From: an uncultured Clostridia bacterium
GTDB lineage: Bacteria; Bacillota; Clostridia; Oscillospirales; Acutalibacteraceae
Length of the DNA stretch: 5,999 bases
Direction of reading: 5' to 3'
NCBI GenBank assembly: GCA_946002045.1
Contig: CAMFYM010000084.1
Span: 1-5,999 of the forward strand
Made by a program: the position numbers and the translations under genes. The notes beneath the pieces are model-generated. The model ran no database searches. It worked only from the letters and a program-made list of their open reading frames with translations, and was not told the origin of the DNA. Numbering within the stretch: position 1 is the stretch's first letter; each line of letters starts with the position of its first letter. Below are positions 1 to 5,999 of this stretch, one piece after another.

Positions 1-28
1 AGACAGAAATATATGTATAGGCTACAAT
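1..28 (+). promoter_or_regulatory. Possible sigma-A-type promoter for the VanW gene, -35 box cut by the window edge
   Basis: A good -10 hexamer TACAAT lies at 23-28. With 17-base spacing the -35 box would occupy the base before the window plus 1-5, where AGACA is visible and matches the last four bases of TTGACA. Transcription would then start near position 35, giving a leader of about 50 bases with the ribosome binding site at 75-80. The first -35 base is not visible, so this is a tentative call. A second candidate (TTGTGA at 43-48, TATAGT at 66-71) would start transcription inside the ribosome binding site and is less likely. Confidence 0.35.
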
Positions 29-85
29 AATATATTGAATATTTGTGATGTTTTGCACATACTGTTATAGTATTGGAGGATAAAT

Positions 86-1789
86 ATGAAAAAGATTTCT
101 ATTGCTTTGTCAGCTTTATTGATGATGGTTTGCTTGTCATTATCAATTACTGCTTTAGCTAATGAGCCTCAGGTGCCTGTTAGGCTAAATAGCAGTAATT
201 CGGTAGTAACCCTTTCGTCAGATAATTATTATTATAGTGGTGGAAAGAGGACACCGGGTGTTTATGTTACATATACAGACAGCCTCGGTAACGAAAAAAA
301 ATTATTAAAGAATAGAGATTATATTTTTGAATATAAAAACAATATAAATGTCGGATATGCTACTGTTTCAATTAAAGGTATAGGTAATTATTCAGGTGCT
401 TTAAGTAAAAAATTTAAAATCAATCCAATGCCTATCACCAGTAGTCATATAGAAAAAACACTTGGATATACAAAATGCGAGTTTTCAGGAAATAGTAGAA
501 CTCCTTATATAAAGTTAGTATGGAATAATAACGGCAAAAAAATAAATCTCGTTAAGGATAGGGATTTTACTGTAACATATTCTAATAACAGGAATGTTGG
601 TAGGGCAACTGTTAAGGTTGTCGGTAAAGGCAATTACGGTGGCAGCTTTACAAAATATTTTGATATTATGCCACAAAAGGTTAAAGGGCTAAAGGTTACC
701 GGTACAAGTACTACAACTATTAGTTTGTCTTGGAGCAAGCAGTCCTATATCAGTGGATATTGTCTTTATAAATACGATACTTCTTCAAAGCAATATAAGT
801 ATTTCAAAACTGTCAGTGCAAGTGACTCAAAGGTTACTTTAACGGGCTATGATCCTGCAACATCACATTATTTTAAGATTAGGTCTTATGTTAATGTAAG
901 TAATTCAAAAAAATATTACGGCGAATACAGTGATTTTGTGGTAACTGCAACCACTCCAAAGAGAATTACTCTTAACAGTGTAACAAAAAAGGGCAAATCA
1001 ATTTCTGTTGAGTGGACACCTGTAAGGTCAAGTGGTTATCAGATTTTTTACAGCACAGACAGTAGCTTTAAGAAAAGTGTAAAATGCATAACCATTAAAA
1101 ATTCAAAAGCAAAGTCTTATAAGATTACAAATATCAACTCAAGCGCTACATATTATGTTAAGGTAAGAGCTTATTATGTTTATAAAAATGTTACTTACAA
1201 AGGTTTGTGCAGCACGCCGTTAAGTACATATTATTCTAATTTGTATTCCAGCTATTACTCATATTATGTTAACGATGCTAACCGTACAAATAATCTTAAA
1301 ATCGCCTCTAAAGCTATTTCAGGCACTATTGTTCAACCGGGTCAAACATTTTCGTTTAATAATGTTGTAGGACCGAGAACTTCTGCTAAAGGCTATAAAC
1401 CTGCCGGTATATTTTCAGGTGGTGGTGTCGTAAACGGCATTGGTGGTGGTATTTGTCAGGTAGCATCAACAATGTTTAATTGCGCTTTATACGCTAATGT
1501 CGGTATAGTCGAAAGACATCAGCACAGTCAAAGAGTTGCTTATGTGCCCCTTGGCAGAGATGCTGCTATATACGGTACTGCTGAAGATTTAAAATGGAAA
1601 AATACAACAAAATATCCAATTAGAATAGAAATGACAGTTAAGGATGGTATTATTACCTGTAGCTTCTATACCTCTGTTAAGGTTAAGCCACCAAAGGTTT
1701 CATTAAATGTGAAGCAAAACGGAAACAGCTTTACCTTAAAAAGAACAGTAGGTGGGAAGGTCAATTATTCCTGCTATTCAAAGTATTAA
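86..1789 (+). CDS. Secreted VanW-domain protein with Ig-like and fibronectin type III repeats
   Basis: This is a 567-residue exported protein whose molecular role is not known; VanW domains occur in cell-envelope proteins of Gram-positive bacteria and take their name from a vancomycin-resistance cluster, but a resistance role should not be inferred. The start is firm: GGAGGA at 75-80 lies five bases before the ATG. Residues 1-25 form a signal peptide (MKK, hydrophobic core, probable cleavage after ALA). Residues about 38-114 and 120-196 are two related Ig-like modules, and 197-292 and 293-382 look like two FN3 domains. A linker at 382-394 has seven tyrosines. The VanW domain spans about 396-530, with the conserved glycine-rich GGGICQ (Cys457) and ERHQHS (His478, His480) motifs and the GTAEDLKWKN strand. 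A short beta-rich tail follows. There is no LPXTG, SLH or C-terminal membrane segment, so it is probably released or held non-covalently. The gene appears monocistronic, ending in the hairpin at 1788-1828. Confidence 0.9.
   Translation: MKKISIALSALLMMVCLSLSITALANEPQVPVRLNSSNSVVTLSSDNYYYSGGKRTPGVYVTYTDSLGNEKKLLKNRDYIFEYKNNINVGYATVSIKGIGNYSGALSKKFKINPMPITSSHIEKTLGYTKCEFSGNSRTPYIKLVWNNNGKKINLVKDRDFTVTYSNNRNVGRATVKVVGKGNYGGSFTKYFDIMPQKVKGLKVTGTSTTTISLSWSKQSYISGYCLYKYDTSSKQYKYFKTVSASDSKVTLTGYDPATSHYFKIRSYVNVSNSKKYYGEYSDFVVTATTPKRITLNSVTKKGKSISVEWTPVRSSGYQIFYSTDSSFKKSVKCITIKNSKAKSYKITNINSSATYYVKVRAYYVYKNVTYKGLCSTPLSTYYSNLYSSYYSYYVNDANRTNNLKIASKAISGTIVQPGQTFSFNNVVGPRTSAKGYKPAGIFSGGGVVNGIGGGICQVASTMFNCALYANVGIVERHQHSQRVAYVPLGRDAAIYGTAEDLKWKNTTKYPIRIEMTVKDGIITCSFYTSVKVKPPKVSLNVKQNGNSFTLKRTVGGKVNYSCYSKY
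197..673 (+). repeat. Two tandem Ig-like repeat units inside the VanW protein
   Basis: Residues about 38-114 and 120-196 are diverged copies of one module of about 77 residues. Shared landmarks are SG..RTP (51-57 and 134-140), the pair NRDY/DRDF (76-79 and 158-161), the stretch NNxNVGxATV followed by GxGNY, and a closing F-x-I strand. This pattern is common in secreted proteins of Clostridia, where it is usually annotated as a bacterial Ig-like or MBG-type domain. The copies are clearly related as protein but diverged in DNA, so this is an old duplication and not a recent or unstable repeat. Confidence 0.8.
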
Positions 1790-1828
1790 AAAAATCAGGT
1801 TGTTCAAATTGAACAACCTGATTTTTTT
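1788..1828. terminator. Bidirectional rho-independent terminator between convergent genes
   Basis: Bases 1788-1805 pair perfectly with 1811-1828 (18 bp) around the loop AAATT. The core arm TCAGGTTGTTC is flanked by A7 on the left and T7 on the right, so each strand gives a stable hairpin ending in a U-tract. The left arm overlaps the last two bases of the VanW gene's stop codon, and the right edge lies six bases beyond the stop of the minus-strand gene at 1835. It therefore serves both transcription units. Confidence 0.93.
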
Positions 1829-1834
1829 GCCATT

Positions 1835-2515
1835 TTAATTTTCTAAAACATAGGTTCCGTCGGTTAGCACTGCAACAGCATAATTACCGAATTTATAAAA
1901 CCTCTTAACCGTATCTGAAAAGTTTAGATAATCGGATACTGTATAGTTACTTCCATCAATCATCCTAACCTTGTTGCCGTCACAGCAAACATAAAGGTTT
2001 CCCTCGTCAAAGCTGATATGACAGGGGTTAACAAAGGTTTGTGCATCCTTTCCACCTATTCTTAAGTCAACCTTCATATTTTGGCAGGAATACCTAATAA
2101 CGCAATTCTCGTCACTGCAAACGCTCCAAAAGTATTTGCCCTCAAGAGCAAGGCATTTTATCGGCTGGTTGTGGTAGTCAAATGAACCACTCCACTCTAA
2201 TTCACCGTCACGGTCAAATATTCCTGCTTCTCCGTTAGGATAAATTGCCAACACACGCCTATCATACAAAACCGATGCATCACATTGAACAAAATTAGGT
2301 ATTATTTCGCTAATTCTCTTAAAATTAGCACCAAACTTTTTCAGCAGATAAGCGCTTTTTGTTGAAACATCAATGCTTTTGTTTATAAAATCAACAACGG
2401 AATACTGAACCTTATATTGATTTGGATTAGGCAAAGGTATTTTTTCAACAAGTATAACAGAGTCATCATTGTATCTGACAATATCAATTATTTCTTTAGA
2501 ACTGATTTTTTCCAA
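1835..2515 (-). CDS. Uncharacterised cysteine-rich protein, probable beta-propeller (NHL-like), coupled to rex
   Basis: I do not recognise this 226-residue protein. It has no signal peptide or membrane segment, so it should be cytoplasmic. It is built of short beta-strand units of roughly 35-40 residues ending in turns such as YPNGE, DRDGE, DEGN and LTDG. The segment from IGG at 153-155 through NP (163-164), FDEGNLYV (169-176) and NKVRMID (181-187) resembles an NHL or six-bladed propeller blade. About five blades can be guessed, perhaps an incomplete or dimer-completed propeller. There are eight cysteines (78, 121, 133, 138, 144, 165, 177, 178). The start is TTG at 2515-2513, translated as Met; GGAGGA at 2528-2523, inside the end of rex, is seven bases upstream and no ATG or GTG fits. 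It is in frame with rex across one TAG stop. As last gene of the acn-icd-rex operon it may have a redox-related or structural role, but that is inference. Confidence 0.75.
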   Translation of the reverse strand: MEKISSKEIIDIVRYNDDSVILVEKIPLPNPNQYKVQYSVVDFINKSIDVSTKSAYLLKKFGANFKRISEIIPNFVQCDASVLYDRRVLAIYPNGEAGIFDRDGELEWSGSFDYHNQPIKCLALEGKYFWSVCSDENCVIRYSCQNMKVDLRIGGKDAQTFVNPCHISFDEGNLYVCCDGNKVRMIDGSNYTVSDYLNFSDTVKRFYKFGNYAVAVLTDGTYVLEN

Positions 2516-2518
2516 ATA

Positions 2519-3169
2519 CTATTCCTCCGTTTCGCTATAAGTGGTATTAGTTAAATAACCAAGTGTCAGCAGGCTGTCTGTTAGGTGCACATTTTCAACC
2601 AAAACCTCAGGATGTGCCATAGCAATATCGTAATTTGAAAAATTCCAAAAGCTCTTAATTCCCACATTAACAAGCAGATCGGTTATCTCTGCCATGTCGT
2701 TTGACGGAATACAGGTAACTGCGCATAAAGGCTCATTATCAATACAAAAATTTTCCAAATAATTGATATGTCTAACAGGAATTCCTTTTATCATATTACC
2801 GCAAAGAGCCTCGTTCTTATCAAATATACCGATAAGCTTAAATCCACTTTTTTTGTTGAATAATTTATTTGTAACTGCCTTGCCTAAATTTCCTGCACCA
2901 ATAAGTATGGTCTTAATTTCTGTACTGACACAAAGGATTTCTCCGATTTTACTATGAAGCTCAGGAACATTATATCCGTATCCCTGCTGACCAAATCCAC
3001 CAAAGCAATTAAAATCATGCCTAATTTGAGACGCAGTTAATCCCATCCTTGATGCAAGCTCCTTTGAGCTTATTCTTACAATACCGTTTTCCTTTAAGGA
3101 TTGCAAAAATCTGTAGTATCGTGGAAGACGCTTTATAACGGATATAGATATATCTTCTTTTGCAACCAT
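2519..3169 (-). CDS. rex: Redox-sensing transcriptional repressor Rex
   Basis: Rex is a dimeric repressor that binds DNA when NAD+ is high and lets go when NADH rises, controlling fermentation and respiration genes in Gram-positive bacteria. The 216 residues match the family's usual length (about 210-220). Residues about 8-60 form the winged-helix domain, with IKRLPRYYR (12-20), ISSKELA, the recognition helix ending SQIRHDF (47-53) and the wing FGGFGQQGYGY (56-66). The Rossmann fold follows, with GAGNLG at 91-96 and the acidic end of the second strand, GIFD, at 114-117. The C-terminal segment around VENVHLTDSL fits the domain-swapped helix of Rex dimers. The ATG at 3169-3167 is preceded by AGAGGGA at 3182-3176. 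The gene lies 22 bases after icd and one codon before the propeller-like gene. It is the only one of the four complete genes, and of all visible stops, to use TAG; the others use TAA. Confidence 0.96.
   Translation of the reverse strand: MVAKEDISISVIKRLPRYYRFLQSLKENGIVRISSKELASRMGLTASQIRHDFNCFGGFGQQGYGYNVPELHSKIGEILCVSTEIKTILIGAGNLGKAVTNKLFNKKSGFKLIGIFDKNEALCGNMIKGIPVRHINYLENFCIDNEPLCAVTCIPSNDMAEITDLLVNVGIKSFWNFSNYDIAMAHPEVLVENVHLTDSLLTLGYLTNTTYSETEE
2523..2528 (-). promoter_or_regulatory. Ribosome binding site inside rex that fixes a TTG start
   Basis: Read on the minus strand, GGAGGA lies within the last codons of rex (Thr-Glu-Glu-stop), seven bases before the TTG at 2515-2513. Its strength and spacing support the non-ATG start of the downstream gene and suggest that ribosomes finishing rex re-initiate there (translational coupling). 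Confidence 0.8.
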
Positions 3170-3191
3170 TATAAATCCCTCTCTTTTACCT

Positions 3192-4367
3192 TTACTTTGT
3201 CATTTCAGTAATGGTTTCCATTACATAGTCGCCAAACTCACTGCAGGTGCAGCCTGTATCTCTGCCTGTAATAGTAAGCTTCTTTTCCTCAAACATACAT
3301 TTATCAAGAGCTGCCTCAAGTGCATTAGCTTGCTTTTGGTATCCAATATGTGAAAGAAGCATAACAGATGCACGAAGCATTGAGCATGGGTCAGCATACT
3401 GACCTCTGCCTTCCTTAATCATTCTTGGCGCAGAGCCGTGAATAGCCTCAAACATTGCGTATTTCTTACCAATATTAGCAGATCCGGCTGTACCTACACC
3501 ACCCTGGAATTCTGCTGCCTCATCAGTAATAATATCACCGTAAAGATTAGGCAGAACAAATACCTTGAAATCCTTTCTTCTGCTTGGGTCAATCAGTTTT
3601 GCAGTTGTAATATCAATATACCAGTCATCAGTAACAATTTCAGGATATTCAGCACCGATTGCCTGTGCAGTTTTAAGGAATTTACCATCTGTTGTTTTAA
3701 TGATATTTGCCTTTGTGATAATTGAAACCTTGCCTTTATTGTTCTTTCTTGCATATTCATAAGCAAGTCGAGCTATTCTCTCACAGCCCTCTTGTGTAGC
3801 TACAGTAAAGTCAACTGCCAAATCGTCTGTGATGTTAACACCGTGTGAGCCTACTGCATAGCCACCCTCAGTATTTTCTCTAAAGAAGGTCCAGTCAATG
3901 CCTTCCTCAGGAACCTTTACCGGACGCAAATTAGCAAACAGGTCAAGCTCCTTTCTCATAGCAACATTTGCTGATTCAACATTTGGCCATGGATCGCCGG
4001 CACGAGGTGTAGTTGTAGGACCCTTAAGAATAACGTGACAAGCCTTAAGCTCCTCTAATACATCATCAGGAATTGCCTTGTTGCAGGCAGCTCTGTTTTC
4101 AATAGTTAATCCATCAATTTCCTTGAATTTAACCTTGCCCTTTGCAACCTCATCCTTAAGTAAAAATGAAAGTACTCTTTCGCTTTCTTTAGTGATTATC
4201 GGGCCAATACCGTCGCCACCACAAATACCAATTACAATAGTGTCAAGTGCGTCATAATCGGTAAAGTTCTTGTCTTCCTTAATTTTTTTTGCACGGGCAA
4301 GCTGTGACTCCATAAGTGAACGGAATTTTTCAACAGCCTCGTCAAGAATTTGTTTTTCGTCTGTCAT
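3192..4367 (-). CDS. icd: Isocitrate dehydrogenase (isocitrate/isopropylmalate dehydrogenase family)
   Basis: It oxidatively decarboxylates isocitrate to 2-oxoglutarate, making NADH or NADPH, in the cytoplasm; this supplies glutamate carbon. The 391 residues carry GGDGIGP (50-56), GPTTTP (116-121), the substrate-binding set Ser132, Asn134, Arg138, Arg148 and Arg163, RENTEGGY with Tyr170 (counterpart of E. coli Tyr160), Lys219, and metal-binding Asp252, Asp278 and Asp282, so the active site looks complete. The first 43 or so residues are a charged, probably helical extension before the usual start of the fold. At the cofactor-specificity loop HGSAP is followed by Arg315-Met316, matching neither Lys-Tyr of NADP enzymes nor the typical Asp-Ile of NAD enzymes. 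The aconitase neighbour 12 bases upstream favours isocitrate over isopropylmalate or homoisocitrate as substrate. The start ATG (4367-4365) has AGGAGA at 4380-4375, overlapping the acn stop codon. Confidence 0.92.
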   Translation of the reverse strand: MTDEKQILDEAVEKFRSLMESQLARAKKIKEDKNFTDYDALDTIVIGICGGDGIGPIITKESERVLSFLLKDEVAKGKVKFKEIDGLTIENRAACNKAIPDDVLEELKACHVILKGPTTTPRAGDPWPNVESANVAMRKELDLFANLRPVKVPEEGIDWTFFRENTEGGYAVGSHGVNITDDLAVDFTVATQEGCERIARLAYEYARKNNKGKVSIITKANIIKTTDGKFLKTAQAIGAEYPEIVTDDWYIDITTAKLIDPSRRKDFKVFVLPNLYGDIITDEAAEFQGGVGTAGSANIGKKYAMFEAIHGSAPRMIKEGRGQYADPCSMLRASVMLLSHIGYQKQANALEAALDKCMFEEKKLTITGRDTGCTCSEFGDYVMETITEMTK

Positions 4368-4379
4368 TTCATTTTCTCC

Positions 4380-5999
4380 TTATTTATTCATTTCTCTTGT
4401 GTAATCTAAAAGTCCACCACAGATAAGAATTGCTCTTTGTCTGTCTGAAAGATGTGAAGAGTTAAGTAAATACTCCTGATTCTTTGTGATATTCTTAAGA
4501 ACAACCTGCTTGTTGTTTTCTATGCAATCCTTGATGTTAGGAAGTTCAAGCTGGTCCATTTGGTCAATTCTGTCATAATCATCCTCGTTTACAAAGGTGA
4601 ACGGAAGAATACCTGCGTTAACAAGGTTAGCAACATGGATTCTTGCAAAGGATTTTGTAATAACTGCCTTTACTCCAAGGTAAAGTGGAACAAGTGCTGC
4701 GTGCTCTCTTGATGAACCTTGACCGTAGTTTGAGCCACCGATAATAATTCCTTTGCCCTCTTTCTTTATTCTTTCAGGGAATGTTTCATCACATACACCA
4801 AAGCAATATTGTGAAAGGTGAGGAATATTTGAACGGTAGGGGAGTATTTTTGCACCGGCAGGCATAATGTGGTCGGTAGTAATGTTGTCGCCAACCTTAA
4901 GAATTGCCTTTGCCGTAATTTCATCAGGAAGAGCAGCCGTTTCAGGGAAAGGCTTAATATTAGGTCCTCTTAATACCTCAACGCTGTCTGCTTCCTCCGG
5001 TGATGCCGGAGCCTCGATCATATTGTCGTTAACAATGAATTTTTCAGGCATTTCAACAACAGGAGCCTCGCCTAATTCTCTTGGGTCGGTTAGGTAACCT
5101 GTCAGTGCAGATGCAGCTGCAACCTCAGGTGAAACAAGATAAATTCCTGCATCCTTTGTGCCGGAGCGACCTTCAAAGTTTCTGTTAAATGTACGAAGTG
5201 ATACGCCTGCTGAATTGGGTGATTGTCCCATACCGATACAGGGACCACAGGCAGATTCAAGAATTCTTGCACCTGCGCTAATCATATCCGATAACGCACC
5301 GTTAAGTGCCAACATATTGAGCACCTGCTTTGAGCCGGGTGCAATGCAAAGAGAAACTGACGGTGAAATAGTTTTGCCCTTAAGAATAGATGCAACCTTC
5401 ATCATATCAACATATGATGAATTTGTGCAGGAGCCTATCGCTACCTGATCAACCTTAATTCTGCCAATCTCGTCAGTAGTTTTTACCTTGTCCGGCATAT
5501 GTGGACAGGCAGCCATGGGAGTTAGCGAACAAAGGTCAATTTCAATAACCTCGTCATAAACAGCATCATCATCAGGCTTAATTTCTGTCCAGTCATTTTC
5601 ACGACCCTGTGCCTTTAAGAAAGCAAGTGTAATTTCATCTGAAGGGAAGATTGATGTTGTTGCACCAAGCTCTGCGCCCATATTTGTAATTGTTGCTCTC
5701 TCCGGTACGGAAAGTGTCTTTACACCTTCGCCACCGTACTCAATAATTTTTCCTACGCCACCCTTAACGCTCATAATTCTTAATACCTCAAGAATTACAT
5801 CCTTGGCTGAAACCCAAGGCTTTAAGTAGCCCTTAAGGTTAATTCTTGTCATTTTCGGCATTGGAATATAATATGTTCCACCACCCATAGCAACTGCAAC
5901 ATCAAGTCCACCGGAGCCCATAGCAAGCATACAAATACCACCACCGGTAGGTGTATGGCTATCGGAACCAATCAAGGTTTTACCCGGAATACCAAATCT
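4380..5999 (-). CDS. acn: Aconitate hydratase (aconitase), 5' end beyond the window
   Basis: Aconitase interconverts citrate and isocitrate through cis-aconitate using a [4Fe-4S] cluster. The C-terminal 539 residues are visible; the frame runs unbroken to 5999 and opens with RFGIPGKT-LIGSDSHTP, so roughly the first 100 residues are missing if it is the common clostridial form of about 640. The TTG at 5975-5973 is an internal Leu codon, not a start. Numbering from the first visible residue, DSHT is at 13-16, the cluster cysteines are Cys191 (GSCTNSS, codon 5429-5427), Cys251 and Cys254 (CGPC, 5249-5238), NRNFEGRSG is at 272-280, and the swivel domain follows an acidic linker (APASPEEADS) with TTDHIMPAG and the catalytic GSSREH (428-433, Ser430 and Arg431). 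No key residue is missing. It is the first visible gene of the operon, followed after 12 bases by icd. A citrate synthase gene may lie upstream but cannot be seen. Confidence 0.96.
   Translation of the reverse strand, partial: RFGIPGKTLIGSDSHTPTGGGICMLAMGSGGLDVAVAMGGGTYYIPMPKMTRINLKGYLKPWVSAKDVILEVLRIMSVKGGVGKIIEYGGEGVKTLSVPERATITNMGAELGATTSIFPSDEITLAFLKAQGRENDWTEIKPDDDAVYDEVIEIDLCSLTPMAACPHMPDKVKTTDEIGRIKVDQVAIGSCTNSSYVDMMKVASILKGKTISPSVSLCIAPGSKQVLNMLALNGALSDMISAGARILESACGPCIGMGQSPNSAGVSLRTFNRNFEGRSGTKDAGIYLVSPEVAAASALTGYLTDPRELGEAPVVEMPEKFIVNDNMIEAPASPEEADSVEVLRGPNIKPFPETAALPDEITAKAILKVGDNITTDHIMPAGAKILPYRSNIPHLSQYCFGVCDETFPERIKKEGKGIIIGGSNYGQGSSREHAALVPLYLGVKAVITKSFARIHVANLVNAGILPFTFVNEDDYDRIDQMDQLELPNIKDCIENNKQVVLKNITKNQEYLLNSSHLSDRQRAILICGGLLDYTREMNK

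Larger units (their letters stand above)
1835..5999 (-). other. Probable operon acn-icd-rex-propeller gene
   Basis: Four same-strand genes are separated by 12, 22 and 3 bases, each with its own purine-rich ribosome binding site, and the first visible terminator is at 1788-1828. I see no convincing internal promoter or hairpin in the short gaps. The main promoter, and any Rex operator controlling it, would lie upstream of aconitase outside the window. The grouping joins two steps of the oxidative branch of the TCA cycle to an NADH/NAD+ sensor. Confidence 0.8.

Noticed and set aside
43..71. TTGTGA / TGTTATAGT as the main VanW promoter
   Set aside because: Spacing (17) and the extended -10 look good, but transcription would begin near 78, within the ribosome binding site at 75-80, leaving almost no leader.
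86..1789. VanW gene as evidence of vancomycin resistance
   Set aside because: No van ligase, VanX/VanH or VanRS gene is near, and VanW domains are widespread in sensitive Clostridia.
1800..1816. TTGTTCAAATTGAACAA palindrome resembling a Rex operator
   Set aside because: It is 17 bases with an odd centre, while Rex sites are 18-base TTGT(N10)ACAA palindromes. It lies between convergent gene ends and is fully explained as the terminator stem.
2763..2957. Plus-strand open frame of 64 codons opposite rex
   Set aside because: It has no ribosome binding site or recognisable domain, and rex on the other strand is certain, so it is a shadow frame.
3438..3762. Two overlapping plus-strand open frames opposite icd
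   Set aside because: They are antisense to strongly conserved dehydrogenase motifs and show no initiation signals or protein character.
4283..4290. A8 run (minus strand) early in icd as a phase-variation or frameshift site
   Set aside because: The frame is intact, the Lys-Lys codons explain it, similar A8 runs occur in the VanW gene (for example 294-301), and a housekeeping enzyme is an unlikely phase-variable target.
4364..4372. Tiny ATG-AAA-TGA frame overlapping the icd start
   Set aside because: The ribosome binding site is only two bases from this ATG but correctly spaced (seven) from the icd ATG; it is a chance frame.
4995..5011. GC-rich hairpin CTCCGG-TGATG-CCGGAG as an internal terminator or attenuator
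   Set aside because: No T-tract follows and it encodes the Pro/Glu/Ala-rich interdomain linker of aconitase; codon composition explains it.
5022..5036. ATTGT-CGTTA-ACAAT inverted repeat as a Rex half-site pair
   Set aside because: The half-sites are too close for a Rex operator and it lies deep inside the aconitase coding region.
4867..5448. Plus-strand open frames (4867-5097 and 5158-5448) opposite acn
   Set aside because: They are antisense to the cluster-binding and linker regions of aconitase, with no ribosome binding site and no similarity I can see.

Overview
The window reads as an AT-rich chromosome segment from a Gram-positive anaerobe, most likely a gut- or rumen-type member of the Clostridia (Oscillospiraceae/Ruminococcaceae-like). 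The reasons are strong GGAGG-type ribosome binding sites, A/T-rich codon use, a Rex redox repressor, and a secreted VanW protein carrying clostridial-style Ig-like and fibronectin type III modules. The placement is inference; there is no rRNA or other definitive marker here.

Layout: two converging blocks meet at one hairpin. On the left (86-1789, + strand) is a single gene for a secreted 567-residue protein: signal peptide, two tandem Ig-like repeats, two FN3-like domains, a tyrosine-rich linker and a C-terminal VanW domain. On the right (1835-5999, - strand) is a tightly packed run of four genes transcribed leftward: aconitase (5' end cut by the window edge), an isocitrate dehydrogenase, the Rex repressor, and an unrecognised 226-residue cysteine-rich protein that looks like a beta-propeller. 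Gaps are 12, 22 and 3 bases, so the four are probably one operon whose promoter lies beyond the right edge. A perfect 18-bp hairpin at 1788-1828, flanked by A7 and T7, can terminate transcription from both sides.

How the genes may work together: aconitase and isocitrate dehydrogenase carry citrate to 2-oxoglutarate, the oxidative half-branch that many anaerobes use mainly to supply glutamate. The dehydrogenase step makes reduced pyridine nucleotide, and Rex senses the NADH/NAD+ balance, so its presence in the same operon suggests a redox feedback on this branch (inference; no convincing Rex operator lies in the window). The last gene begins at a TTG with its ribosome binding site inside the end of rex, and is in the same frame as rex, separated only by the stop TAG and one sense codon. 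This rex/propeller junction is the oddest thing in the window. I found no RNA gene, CRISPR array, insertion sequence or defence system, and no non-coding stretch longer than about 85 bases.
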